DNA from: Granulosicoccus sp045106855
GTDB taxonomy: Bacteria > Pseudomonadota > Gammaproteobacteria > Granulosicoccales > Granulosicoccaceae
Direction of reading: 5' to 3'
NCBI GenBank assembly: GCA_045106855.1
Contig: JBGCFI010000096.1
Coordinates: 21,105 to 85,104, forward strand
DNA length: 64,000 bases
Below, piece by piece: positions 17,423 to 25,728 of the stretch; the stretch's first letter is position 1; the number at the start of each line of letters is the position of its first letter. The notes under the pieces are model-generated. The model was not told the origin of the DNA and did not search any database. It worked only from the letters and a program-made list of their open reading frames with translations. The translations under genes were made by a program, and so were the position numbers.

Positions 17423-18013
17423 TCAGCTAACCTTCCAAAGGGTTTGCCAATGGAAATTCATGTTAAGGCTCTCATCGATCACCGACAACGTTGTTTCTAC
17501 CACAGGCTGTATCGGCAGAAATGTCGCGATCAGCGTCGATAAAAGCACAAAATACACAAAAGAGGCAAAGATGCTGGTCACCATACTGACCTCAAAGGTG
17601 TGCCTGATAACGTGTCCAAGCAATGAAAGCCCCCACACCAGCAGCACAAAATCTGCAAACACACTCAGAGAAGGGCCCTGAGACGCCTCACCGGAGGGCC
17701 GCAGGGTATAAAGCGGCAACGCCACAAGGTTGATGATAGCGGAAGCACCGCAAAGCCCACCAAATGCCTGATCGAAACGGGCCTGGTGTCCCATGATAAT
17801 TAGTGCCACGTGCAGCACCACCGCCGTGCAGGTCAGGTCGACTATCGCCTGCAGTAGTGCCCGCGAGATACCATACGGAGCCGCCAGCGCAACCACATAG
17901 GTGATCAGAGCCAGGACCACACCGATCTTCAGTTGTTCTTTACCGCCGGGAAGGTCCTGTGGCTTGCCCATCAGGAAAGCGATATTGAAATACTGATGCA
18001 GCAGTTGACGCAC
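17423..18013 (-). CDS. Yip1-like multi-pass membrane protein of unknown function
   Basis: I do not recognise a specific family. The 196-residue protein has about five hydrophobic segments: IGVVLALITYVVALAA, LLQAIVDLTCTAVVLHVALIIM, LCGASAIINLVALPLY, FADFVLLVWGLSLLGHVI and a C-terminal VYFVLLSTLIATFLPI. The layout recalls Yip1-domain membrane proteins. It lies directly upstream of the kinase gene on the same strand, probably as one transcript, so it could be its membrane partner or target. Confidence 0.7.
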   Translation of the reverse strand: MRQLLHQYFNIAFLMGKPQDLPGGKEQLKIGVVLALITYVVALAAPYGISRALLQAIVDLTCTAVVLHVALIIMGHQARFDQAFGGLCGASAIINLVALPLYTLRPSGEASQGPSLSVFADFVLLVWGLSLLGHVIRHTFEVSMVTSIFASFVYFVLLSTLIATFLPIQPVVETTLSVIDESLNMNFHWQTLWKVS

Positions 18014-18084
18014 GCAGAAAGCTCATGAATTTTTGAGACACGGTCGATGGTATCACTTGCACCTGCCTCACTGCTCGTGGCTAA

Positions 18085-18099
18085 CTCAACTAAGTTGAG
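18085..18099. promoter_or_regulatory. palindrome in the gap between the membrane-protein gene and rnt
   Basis: The 15-base palindrome CTCAACT-a-AGTTGAG is perfect in both 7-base arms, as expected of a dimeric repressor operator. It sits about 70 bases upstream of the membrane-protein start and 240 bases before rnt. The rest of 18014-18341 shows no gene or RNA that I can recognise. Confidence 0.35.
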
Positions 18100-18341
18100 G
18101 TATCTGCCAGACTCTGCGCCCCGCAATCAGCACCGGATCTGCCCACGCTTTTCATCGCGTCAAGGTCGGACATATCAAGCTTTAATACTTTTCAGACCAC
18201 GGAATACCCACCCGTTGCCCAAACACGGTGCTCTCATGCAACCTGTCCCAGGAAAGATTATTCCGTCGCGGCACCGGTCAGGCACTCTCCTAGCGTATGA
18301 TTTGCGCAAGTCCGTACTTCTACCTGAGTAACCCGCCTGGC

Positions 18342-19004
18342 ATGTATCAACCCGGAAGAGCCTACCGGCTCAATGAACGCTTCAGAGGCTACCTGCCGGT
18401 AGTTGTCGATGTAGAAACTGGCGGATTCAATGAACGTACAGACGCATTGCTGGAAATTGCCGCAGTGCTGCTGGATTTTGATGATCAGGGACGCCTACAC
18501 CCGGTAAAAAGCTATACAACGCATGTTGTACCGTTCGATGGCAGCAACATCGAGCCCAAGTCGCTTGAGGTCAATGGTATCGATCCATTCCATCCATTGC
18601 GAGCCGCTCGAGAAGAGCGCGAAGCACTTTCGCATATATTCACACCGGTTCGCGATGCCGTATCCGCGGCAGGATGCACGCGAGCCATCCTCGTCGGACA
18701 CAATGCTTTTTTCGATCTGAAATTTGTCAATGCTGCCGCTGACAGGACTGGTATAAAGAAAAATCCATTCCACCCTTTCAGTTGTTTTGACACAGTATCG
18801 CTTTGCGGGCTGGCCTATGGGCAAACCGTTCTGGCGCGTTCTGCGGTTGCCGCAGGCATGGAATGGGATACTGGCGAAGCGCACTCGGCGATATACGATA
18901 CCCGTATGACCGCAGAGCTGTTTTGCCGTGTTGTAAACCGTTGGGAAGAGCTGCACAGCGACATCGATGCGCCAATTGCCGATGGCTCCAAACTCCCCAG
19001 ATAA
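18342..19004 (+). CDS. rnt: ribonuclease T
   Basis: DEDDh-family 3'-5' exoribonuclease that trims the 3' ends of tRNAs and other stable RNAs. Catalytic motifs: VVDVETGGFN (Exo I), GHNAFFDLKFVN (Exo II) and HSAIYDTRMTAELF (Exo III with the catalytic His). The frame is open from an ATG at 18297. I prefer the ATG at 18342 (220 residues), which gives the usual RNase T length and a start just before the conserved RFRGYLPVVVDVE segment. Neither start has a strong ribosome binding site. arfB follows after 24 bases. Confidence 0.9.
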   Translation: MYQPGRAYRLNERFRGYLPVVVDVETGGFNERTDALLEIAAVLLDFDDQGRLHPVKSYTTHVVPFDGSNIEPKSLEVNGIDPFHPLRAAREEREALSHIFTPVRDAVSAAGCTRAILVGHNAFFDLKFVNAAADRTGIKKNPFHPFSCFDTVSLCGLAYGQTVLARSAVAAGMEWDTGEAHSAIYDTRMTAELFCRVVNRWEELHSDIDAPIADGSKLPR

Positions 19005-19028
19005 GCGCGCTATTGTTATCTGCCAGTC

Positions 19029-19448
19029 GTGTTGAAGATTAACGACAATCTATCCATTTCGCTCGATGACATCGAATGGAGTGCCGTGCGCTCGCAGGGT
19101 GCCGGCGGCCAGAACGTTAACAAGGTATCTTCGGCGGTTCACCTGAGGTTTGACATCAAGGCCTCATCTCTCCCCGAACCGGTGAAAGAGAAACTACTCA
19201 GCCTGAATGACAAGCGCATTACCAAAGACGGCGTCATCGTAATAAAGGCGCAACAGCATAGACGGCAAGACAAGAACTACGACGAGGCGCTGGAGCGCCT
19301 GGCAGTGATCGTACGTGAAGCCACAATCATCACAAAAGTGCGCCGCCCTACTCGTCCAAGCAGAACTTCAGTGCGAAAGCGTCTGGACAAGAAAACGCGC
19401 CATTCGCGGATCAAGGCGGGCAGAGGGAAGGTCGGATTTGACGACTAG
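19029..19448 (+). CDS. arfB: alternative ribosome-rescue factor ArfB (peptidyl-tRNA hydrolase)
   Basis: Releases nascent chains from stalled ribosomes. The catalytic loop SQGAGGQNVNKV carries the release-factor GGQ motif near residue 28. The 139-residue protein ends in a basic tail (RPTRPSRTSVRKR...KKTRHSRIKAGRG) that enters the mRNA channel. The start is a GTG at 19029, in the position usual for the family. It probably shares a transcript with rnt. Confidence 0.92.
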   Translation: MLKINDNLSISLDDIEWSAVRSQGAGGQNVNKVSSAVHLRFDIKASSLPEPVKEKLLSLNDKRITKDGVIVIKAQQHRRQDKNYDEALERLAVIVREATIITKVRRPTRPSRTSVRKRLDKKTRHSRIKAGRGKVGFDD

Positions 19449-19544
19449 GCTCAGTTGGCCGTCCACACTGACCAGTCATCATCTCGGCCGGGAAACATCA
19501 GATTTTCCAGCCGCGACGGCATTTGTCAGAGCAATGCGGGCAAC

Positions 19545-19874
19545 TTAGCCAGCCGCTTTTTCCACCATTTTTTTCAGCTCACCGCTCTGCGAAAGCTCCA
19601 TCGTGATATCGCATCCACCCACCAGCTCACCTTCTATATAAAGCTGAGGAAACGTGGGCCAGTCTGATACCTGAGGCAGAGTCTCCCTGATGGCGGGGTC
19701 GGCAATGATATTGACGTATGCGAATTCGCGATTACATTCTTTAAGCGCTTCAACCGTACGCATGGAAAATCCACACATCGGTAATTGAGGTGTGCCTTTC
19801 ATGAACAGGATGACGGGGTTTTCGGAAATGTGCTGTTCAATGCGGTCTTTTACATCTGCGGGCTGATCAGTCAT
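19545..19874 (-). CDS. grxD: monothiol glutaredoxin Grx4
   Basis: Carries or senses [2Fe-2S] clusters with glutathione, usually with BolA. The protein has 109 residues with LFMKGTPQLPMCGFSMRT, the CGFS active site, then FAYVNIIADP, WPTFPQLYIEGELVGGCDI. It is convergent with arfB and stands next to a superoxide dismutase gene on the same strand, a common oxidative-stress and iron grouping. Confidence 0.95.
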   Translation of the reverse strand: MTDQPADVKDRIEQHISENPVILFMKGTPQLPMCGFSMRTVEALKECNREFAYVNIIADPAIRETLPQVSDWPTFPQLYIEGELVGGCDITMELSQSGELKKMVEKAAG

Positions 19875-20103
19875 GCTCGGTCACTCACTCAGGGCAATTT
19901 AAAGAGAATTTGTAGAGTGTAACCTGACTCGCTGGCGAGGCACACTCAGCAACTTCTTAATCTGGGGCACAAACCCGCAAGTACAAGCCATGCCAGCGGG
20001 GATAAAGCGGGGATACAGAACACATCTGGTAGGAACTTCCTGTACCAGGAGTGTCGGGACTGCTTCTCAAAGCCAAGTGCGCGCAATGGCAGAACCCTCG
20101 GCT

Positions 20104-20136
20104 CTTACATCGGGCAATCCAACCACCCGATGTAAG
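20104..20136. terminator. 11-bp perfect hairpin downstream of the superoxide dismutase gene
   Basis: CTTACATCGGG (20104-20114) pairs perfectly with CCCGATGTAAG (20126-20136) across an 11-base loop. It begins 16 bases past the dismutase stop on the minus strand and has no U-tract. It is probably a 3'-end stabiliser or rho-assisted terminator. Confidence 0.5.
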
Positions 20137-20151
20137 CACTTAACGTTGCGG

Positions 20152-20763
20152 CTAAGCCTTGGTGGCGGCAGCAAAGCGCTCTGACGTTTTGGCCCAGTCA
20201 ACAACTTCCAGCCACCCGTCGATGTAATCAGGGCGCTTGTTCTGATATTTCAGGTAATAGGCGTGCTCCCACACATCAAGCGCCAGAACGGGTGTTCCCT
20301 GCATGTCCGCAACAGGCATCAAGGGATTGTCCTGATTGGGTGTGGAGGTGATGGCCAGCTTACCGTCATTGACAATCAACCACGCAAAACCTGACCCGAA
20401 CCGCGTGATACCAGCCTGTTTCAGGCCGGCTTTTAATTCGTCCATGGATCCGAACGCGCTATCGATTGCAGCCGCCAGCTCACTGCTGGGGGCACTGCCA
20501 CCATCACACATGCTGTTCCAGTAAAGAATATGGTTGTAATACCCGCCACCGTTGTTGCGTATAGCCGGAGAGGCGCTGGAATCAACGTGAGCCATGACTT
20601 CTTCGAGCGACTTGTCTGCCATTGGCGTGCCATCGACAGCGCCTGTGAAGTTATTGAAGTAGGTGCGATGATGCCGGTCATAATGGATTTCCATCGTTCT
20701 GGCATCGACATGCGGCTCTAGCGCCGTGTAGTCATATGGTAAATCTGGAAAAGTGAACGACAT
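20152..20763 (-). CDS. sodA: superoxide dismutase, Mn-type signature
   Basis: Dismutes superoxide to hydrogen peroxide and oxygen in the cytoplasm. Metal ligands are His in MEIHYDRHH, His in GGGYYNHILYW, and Asp and His in LDVWEHAYYLKYQ. The Gly-rich NNGGGYYNH and the Gln in TSTPNQDNPLM are features of manganese or cambialistic enzymes. The iron type would have an AAQxWNH and SNA/G pattern. The gene has an AGGAGC ribosome binding site seven bases before the ATG. The metal preference is inferred from these residues. Confidence 0.92.
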   Translation of the reverse strand: MSFTFPDLPYDYTALEPHVDARTMEIHYDRHHRTYFNNFTGAVDGTPMADKSLEEVMAHVDSSASPAIRNNGGGYYNHILYWNSMCDGGSAPSSELAAAIDSAFGSMDELKAGLKQAGITRFGSGFAWLIVNDGKLAITSTPNQDNPLMPVADMQGTPVLALDVWEHAYYLKYQNKRPDYIDGWLEVVDWAKTSERFAAATKA

Positions 20764-21181
20764 AGATAAAGCTCCTGTTTAAACTGGATTTAGTTCGCGA
20801 AATTCCCTGCCGGGAAGATTCTCGCCCAGCAGTGTACGTACTTACACCACTAAGCGGTTGCCTAATGGTCTCACTGGCCAATCGATGTTGGCAAGGTACA
20901 AGATTGATCTGTACCCCACCAATGCACGCCCTCTAAGCTGATATACGTTACGTCCAACCGCGTCACAACATACTGCCGGGTACGCCGATCTGACTGCCGC
21001 CGCTTGTCATATTGTGCCTGTAAATGCGACAGATTTCGCTCTCAACTGCGTAAGGATACGCAAAACTGTCCCAGGCAGACTCCCATGCGTGGGCAATGAA
21101 AGTCCCGCCCCAGCTATTGGCCCCACGCCATAACTGTAATACCATCGGTCGATCATCTCTACGCAAACAAAGGCCTGTCTG
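20764..21181. other. 418-base intergenic region between divergent sodA and argD
   Basis: No gene or RNA recognised. It should hold the promoters of both divergent genes. Two inverted repeats lie close together: GCCAA-tcgatg-TTGGC (20877-20892) and GGTACA-agattgatc-TGTACC (about 20895-20915), either of which could be an operator. No clear ARG box is seen upstream of argD. Confidence 0.4.
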
Positions 21182-22381
21182 ATGGCTTCATTAATGGCGG
21201 CCTATGGTCGACTACCAGTAACCTTGACCAAGGGCGATGGCGCTCGTGTCTGGGATGACACTGGACGCGAGTATCTGGACGGCCTGTCGGGTATTGCGGT
21301 TACGGCTCTGGGTCATGGCAATCCGGCGATAAGTCAGGCTATCTCGACACAAGCCCGTTCGCTAATGCATGTCAGCAACCTTTTCCATATCCCTCAACAA
21401 GAAGCTCTGGGTGAACATCTATGCCGAATCGCCGGTATGGACAAGGCCTTCTTCTGCAATTCCGGTGCGGAGGCCAACGAGGCCTGCATCAAAATCGCAC
21501 GTTTGCATGGGCATGCCCGAAAAATCGGCACGCCCACCATCATCGTGACCGACACCGCCTTTCATGGCCGAACCATGGCCACTATTGCCGCAACCGGCAA
21601 CCAGAAAATCAAGCACGGCTTCGGACCGATGCTCGAAGGCTTTCATATCGTACCCTTTGGCGATGCTCAGGCGGTTGAAGAGGTAGCCTCGTTACGACAA
21701 GACATTGTAGCCGTCATGGTCGAACCGATTCAGGGTGAAGGCGGCATCAACGTTCCCGAACCGGGGTATCTGGCCAGCTTGAGAAAAATTTGCGATGAAA
21801 ACAACTGGCTACTGATGTGCGACGAAATCCAGTCTGGCATGGGACGTACCGGTCGATGGTTTGCGCATCAACATGACGACATCAAACCCGATGTTATCTC
21901 GATCGCCAAAGCTCTTGGCAACGGCATGCCCATCGGTGCCTGTCTTGCTCGGGGAAGCGCCGCCGACCTGATACAGCCGGGATCACACGGTACAACCTTT
22001 GGCGGAAACCCCATCGCCTGCCAGGTCGCACTTACCGTCATCGAGGAAATTGAAAAACACGCTCTGGTTGAGCGCGCCGGGGCTCTTGGAGAACGAATAC
22101 GCGAGGGATTCAAGAATTCATTGCATAACCAGCCGGGCATCAAAGACATCCGCGGTCGCGGCATGATGATAGGTATCGAACTGAATGCCCCTTGTGCGGA
22201 ACTGATTAGCAAGGCACTTTCAGCAGGTATCCTGCTAAACGTGACAGCTGGAAATGTGGTGCGACTTTTACCGCCGTACATACTAAGCGATGAACAAGCG
22301 GACGACCTCGTACGTCGTGTCAGCGATCTGATCATTGAATTCCTGCAACAGGCGGATACGCCAGCTACAGCTTCTGTTTAA
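21182..22381 (+). CDS. argD: acetylornithine aminotransferase
   Basis: PLP-dependent class III aminotransferase of arginine biosynthesis (N-acetylornithine with 2-oxoglutarate), possibly also succinyldiaminopimelate transamination. It has 399 residues. Motifs: FFCNSGAEANEACIKIAR (phosphate-binding), FHGRTMATIAATG, EPIQGEGG, LLMCDEIQSGMGRTG, and the PLP lysine in SIAKALGNGMPIGA. It precedes argF by 21 bases, forming an arginine operon of two genes. Confidence 0.93.
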   Translation: MASLMAAYGRLPVTLTKGDGARVWDDTGREYLDGLSGIAVTALGHGNPAISQAISTQARSLMHVSNLFHIPQQEALGEHLCRIAGMDKAFFCNSGAEANEACIKIARLHGHARKIGTPTIIVTDTAFHGRTMATIAATGNQKIKHGFGPMLEGFHIVPFGDAQAVEEVASLRQDIVAVMVEPIQGEGGINVPEPGYLASLRKICDENNWLLMCDEIQSGMGRTGRWFAHQHDDIKPDVISIAKALGNGMPIGACLARGSAADLIQPGSHGTTFGGNPIACQVALTVIEEIEKHALVERAGALGERIREGFKNSLHNQPGIKDIRGRGMMIGIELNAPCAELISKALSAGILLNVTAGNVVRLLPPYILSDEQADDLVRRVSDLIIEFLQQADTPATASV

Positions 22382-22402
22382 GCTCGGTCCGAACAATTAT
22401 TC

Positions 22403-23305
22403 ATGCGACACTACCTTTCTGAACTCGACCTTACCGCCGAAGAATTTCGTGGGATCATCCAACGCGGCAGTGAACTGCGCAAACAGTGGGAGACCCACTC
22501 CTGCGTACCGTCTCTGCCGCAACGCGTAATCGCCATGATTTTCGAAAAATCATCAACCCGTACGCGCGTCTCTTTTGAAGCCGGCATGACCCAGCTTGGA
22601 GGTCACGCCATCTATCTGTCGCCCGAGGGCACACAGTTAGGCCGAGGAGAACCCATGGCAGATACTGCACGCGTACTATCGCAGATGGTGGATGCCATTA
22701 CCGTTCGAACGTTCTCACACGATGCACTGGAACGCTTTGCCGAGGTGAGCACAGTTCCTGTCATCAATGCGTTAACCGATCTGTTACATCCATGCCAGTT
22801 ACTGGCGGATATGCAAACGTATCTCGATCATCGCGGCGATATCACCGGCAAACGAGTTGCCTGGATCGGCGATGGCAACAATATGTGCAACTCATACATC
22901 AACACGGCAAAATTACTCGGTTTCCATCTGATCTATGCCTGCCCAGATGGTTACGAGCCGGATGAAAATATTGTCGCATCAGCTGGCAACAATACTAGCC
23001 GGGCCACCTCCCCTGCCGAGGCGTGTGAGCAGGCTGATCTTGTAGTAACCGATGTATGGGCGAGCATGGGTCAGGAGGAAGAACAAAAAGCACGCGAACA
23101 AGCCTTCGAAGGCTATGAAATAACGCCTGACATGATGGCTGTCGCTCGTAAAGACGCATTGTTCATGCATTGCCTGCCAGCGCATCGCGGGGAAGAGGTC
23201 TCTGCCGAAGTTATAGATGGTGAGCAAAGTGTTGTCTGGGAGGAGGCGGGCAACCGGCTACACGCACAGAAGGCGCTGCTGGAATTTCTGCTTCTGGAAC
23301 AGTAG
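22403..23305 (+). CDS. argF: ornithine carbamoyltransferase
   Basis: Converts ornithine and carbamoyl phosphate to citrulline. The 300-residue protein shows the carbamoyl-phosphate motif KSSTRTR, HPCQLLADMQT, the ornithine-loop segment DVWASMGQEEE and the catalytic HCLPAHRGEEV. It ends 16 bases before the convergent outer-membrane-type gene. Confidence 0.95.
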   Translation: MRHYLSELDLTAEEFRGIIQRGSELRKQWETHSCVPSLPQRVIAMIFEKSSTRTRVSFEAGMTQLGGHAIYLSPEGTQLGRGEPMADTARVLSQMVDAITVRTFSHDALERFAEVSTVPVINALTDLLHPCQLLADMQTYLDHRGDITGKRVAWIGDGNNMCNSYINTAKLLGFHLIYACPDGYEPDENIVASAGNNTSRATSPAEACEQADLVVTDVWASMGQEEEQKAREQAFEGYEITPDMMAVARKDALFMHCLPAHRGEEVSAEVIDGEQSVVWEEAGNRLHAQKALLEFLLLEQ

Positions 23306-23320
23306 TTGTTCAAGCTGTGT

Positions 23321-24037
23321 TTAATAACCGTAAGAGCTGAGCACAACAAGAAAAATATCCAGATAGGCATCAGCATCCACAGGAAAATCATAATCATTGC
23401 CATCGCCGCCAGCTCGAATCCAGACTAGCTCCAGGCGAGCACTGCCTTGAGTTGTCATGCCCAGTGCAACGCGGCTTGCAGCGCCGGCCGCCGCCCCTCC
23501 TGAATCACCCGAGCAGACAATACAACCGGTATCCGGCCCTTGGTCGCTCAACGCGACCGCGCCAACTCCGTAACCGAGTGAAAGATAAGGCTGCAAGGGC
23601 GCGGCAACCTTGCCCAGAATGATGCCCGCCGTTATCGACGCTCCGTACGAAGCTGTTGATGAAAACAGACTCGCTGCACTGGCGGAACTGAATAAATCAA
23701 CCCCACCCTGAAACGCAAAATACGGCCCTATCGGAATCTCAGACGCCAGCCGCAGATTGAGACTGAAACCATTCTCATCCGTATAGCCCTCAAGCTGAAG
23801 CCTGCTTTGCGAATCAAGAACCTGAGCATGTCCCCCGCCTATTCCGATGCCCGCAATTGTTCGTTCATCGAAAAAAAGATTTGCGCCGTTATCAGCCCTC
23901 ACCCCTGACGAGACGCAAACGGTAATCAATGCTAACAAGGCGGCTAGTACAGGGATCTGAGTGTCTTTTTTTCCGCGCAGACAGCGACCGTGCCAGGGTG
24001 CCCTATCCGTGTAAATCAAGTTGTGAAACTGTGACAT
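23321..24037 (-). CDS. small outer-membrane-barrel-like secreted protein
   Basis: Not assigned to a named family. The frame is open from 24100; I prefer the ATG at 24037 (238 residues). From there a charged n-region precedes the hydrophobic segment IPVLAALLALITVCVSSGVRA, a signal peptide ending near ADNG. The mature part alternates short polar and hydrophobic stretches (SLNLRLASEIPIGPYFAFQGGV, SYGASITAGIILG, LQPYLSLGYGVGAVAL, ARLELVWIRAGG) and ends SSYGY, as expected for an eight-strand beta-barrel. Two cysteines in GCIVCSGDS may form a loop disulfide. It is divergent from the pilin-accessory-like gene. Confidence 0.6.
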   Translation of the reverse strand: MSQFHNLIYTDRAPWHGRCLRGKKDTQIPVLAALLALITVCVSSGVRADNGANLFFDERTIAGIGIGGGHAQVLDSQSRLQLEGYTDENGFSLNLRLASEIPIGPYFAFQGGVDLFSSASAASLFSSTASYGASITAGIILGKVAAPLQPYLSLGYGVGAVALSDQGPDTGCIVCSGDSGGAAAGAASRVALGMTTQGSARLELVWIRAGGDGNDYDFPVDADAYLDIFLVVLSSYGY

Positions 24038-24128
24038 CGGTCCACCCATTTGGAGGGAAATCTGGCTCACGCCTTGCGAGCAATTAGCCGATAACTTCAA
24101 TTTAAACTATCTCGGAGACAAAGAAACC

Positions 24129-25136
24129 ATGCCTGGCGTCCCCTCATGGTTGAACGTGCGCCCAAATCGAGGTGCCGCATTCGCCATTCATCTTACCCTG
24201 AGTCTTTTGATTTTTTCCTCTCTGGTTGCGGTCATGCTCGTCTACTGGTTTCCAGGTGATCTGTTCATCATGGATGGTGGCTGGGCGGGACTTAAACTCG
24301 TGGCCCTGGTCGATCTGGTTTTAGGCCCTGCACTAACGCTCATTCTATTTAGCCCGGGAAAACCTGGGTTGAAAATGGACATGTCCATTATTGCCGCCAT
24401 ACAAATCGCTGCACTTGCTTACGGCTTTTACACAACGCACAACCAACGCACAGTCGCTATCGTTTATGCCGAAAACGAGTTCGTTACCGTGTCAGCTCAA
24501 GCCAACGAGGAGGCTAACCAGATATTGGCAAAACTCAAAAGCGAGCCTAAAGCGATACCAAAGGGTGGGGCATTTCATGTTCCTCTGTTTTTGAATCCGG
24601 CATCCGATAATCCTGGTGAGTACATTCAAAGCATATTCCAGGGCTATCCCCCAGCCTACGAGCGCAGTGATCAGTATGTGGCGTTAACCGATAACCATGA
24701 CAAACTGCAGCGTGGCCGAAAGACAAAAGAGGTTCTTGAAGAATCCGGAGCGCTGGACACGGTACAACAAGCCGTGGGCAAACATCAGCTGACTATGGAC
24801 GATGTTGAGGTCTATGGCTTCCGTGCACGTTACGCCCGAGGTTATGTCTTATACGACCCTGAAGCCCATCGCATCATAGATTACGTCCGATTCGGAAACC
24901 AGCTTGAGACCGATCAGGGTGAAACCAACCAGCTTAAGACCGATCAGGGTGAAACCAACCAGCTTAAGACCGATCAGGATGAAACCAACCAGCTTAAGAC
25001 CGATCAGGATGAAAACAACCAGCTTAAGACCGATCAGGATGAAAACAACCAGCATGAAACTGAGCAGGATGACACCGATCAGCTTGAGACTGAACAGGAT
25101 GTAACCGATCAGATTGCGGAACACGAAGACAGTTAA
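24129..25136 (+). CDS. TfpX/TfpZ-type IV pilin accessory-like membrane protein with C-terminal repeats
   Basis: The N-terminal 250 residues match the TfpX/TfpZ family of pilin accessory proteins: three membrane segments (about 16-40, 52-75, 83-102) with the family's WFPGDLFIMDGGWAGLKLVALVDLVLGPALTL-type core, then a soluble domain. In other bacteria these genes sit beside a pilin and aid its assembly, but no pilin gene is visible here. After residue 257 the protein ends in seven copies of a ten-residue Gln/Thr/Asp/Glu repeat encoded by a 30-base minisatellite, an addition I do not associate with the family. The tail is strongly acidic and probably disordered. Confidence 0.75.
   Translation: MPGVPSWLNVRPNRGAAFAIHLTLSLLIFSSLVAVMLVYWFPGDLFIMDGGWAGLKLVALVDLVLGPALTLILFSPGKPGLKMDMSIIAAIQIAALAYGFYTTHNQRTVAIVYAENEFVTVSAQANEEANQILAKLKSEPKAIPKGGAFHVPLFLNPASDNPGEYIQSIFQGYPPAYERSDQYVALTDNHDKLQRGRKTKEVLEESGALDTVQQAVGKHQLTMDDVEVYGFRARYARGYVLYDPEAHRIIDYVRFGNQLETDQGETNQLKTDQGETNQLKTDQDETNQLKTDQDENNQLKTDQDENNQHETEQDDTDQLETEQDVTDQIAEHEDS
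24900..25109 (+). repeat. seven-copy 30-base coding minisatellite
   Basis: Seven adjacent 30-base units without spacers encode decapeptides of the form QLKTDQDETN. Units 2-5 are nearly identical and the last two are diverged (QHETEQDDTD, QLETEQDVTD). The unit length is a multiple of three, so copy-number changes would keep the frame. The other frames are also open across the array, a side effect of the repeat. Confidence 0.95.
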
Positions 25137-25208
25137 AAAACAGTCCGAGCGTGATGTAATCTTAGCGAGCGTTTAACGCGCCTTCACTACCGCTAACGCC
25201 CCGGAATC

Positions 25209-25300
25209 GTCATTCCCGCGAACGCGGGAATCCACTACACGACCAGACAGTGGGTACCCCAAGGGCACCTCATCTCCACCTTCACGGAGACGACCGGTAC
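25209..25300. repeat. palindromic intergenic repeat, full unit
   Basis: A unit of about 92 bases with two palindromes. The first is ATTCCCGCG-aa-CGCGGGAAT (25212-25231); the second is TCTCC...GGAGA (25274-25291). It ends GGTACC. Related copies lie at 25337, 25729 and 25810. It is of the REP/MITE-like kind common between proteobacterial genes. Confidence 0.85.
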
Positions 25301-25336
25301 CGCACGCCTTCTGCAACCTAAGAGTTCTCCCCCAGT

Positions 25337-25362
25337 GTCATTCCCGCGAACGCGGGAATCTT
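25337..25362. repeat. palindromic repeat, first half only
   Basis: The same GTCATTCCCGCG palindrome (arms within 25340-25359) without the second half. It lies just before the GIY-YIG gene, and the upstream in-frame ATG of that ORF arises from it (MSFPRTRES), so that start is probably an artefact of the repeat. Confidence 0.85.
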
Positions 25363-25403
25363 GTCTGCTCCAACATAAAATTCACGCAATCGAGGAGCCA
25401 AGG

Positions 25404-25697
25404 ATGGCCTTTCAACCAGCGGTGTATCTTTTAGCCAGTAAACAAAACGGTACGCTCTACATCGGCGTAACCAGCAACCTCATTCAAAGAGTCTGGCAAC
25501 ATCGCAACGAGAGCACACCTGGTTTCACACAGAAATATCACGTAAAAAAGCTCGTCTACTATGAACTTCACAACGAGATGGCAGAAGCCATCCTTAGAGA
25601 AAAGCGCCTGAAAAAGTGGAATAGAAGCTGGAAGATAAATTTGATTGAAGCGCAGAATCCGAACTGGATAGATCTCTGGGATAAGATATGCCAATGA
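25404..25697 (+). CDS. GIY-YIG superfamily endonuclease-like protein
   Basis: Small single-domain protein of 97 residues from the ATG at 25404, of the UPF0213/YhbQ-like GIY-YIG class. Visible motifs: VYLLASKQNGTLYIGVTSNLIQRVWQH (GIY-YIG core as VYL...LYIGV, with Arg and His), then KLVYYELHNEMAEAILREKRLKKW, carrying the conserved Glu and the basic helix. An in-frame ATG at 25335 lies in the flanking repeat and is unlikely to be used. Copies of the same palindromic repeat flank it on both sides. The biological role of the family is not settled. Confidence 0.85.
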   Translation: MAFQPAVYLLASKQNGTLYIGVTSNLIQRVWQHRNESTPGFTQKYHVKKLVYYELHNEMAEAILREKRLKKWNRSWKINLIEAQNPNWIDLWDKICQ

Positions 25698-25728
25698 AAA
25701 ACCTGCCCTTCGCTCTGTTGGGAATGGA

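Noticed and set aside
24900..25109. CRISPR-like array
   Set aside because: Units are contiguous 30-base repeats with no spacers, in frame within a coding region.
24849..25124. Open frames across the minisatellite in other phases and on the minus strand
   Set aside because: They are by-products of a 30-base repeat free of stops in several frames and have no start context.
25335..25403. Longer N-terminus for the GIY-YIG gene starting MSFPRTRES
   Set aside because: These codons come from the palindromic repeat, and the family starts at the ATG at 25404.
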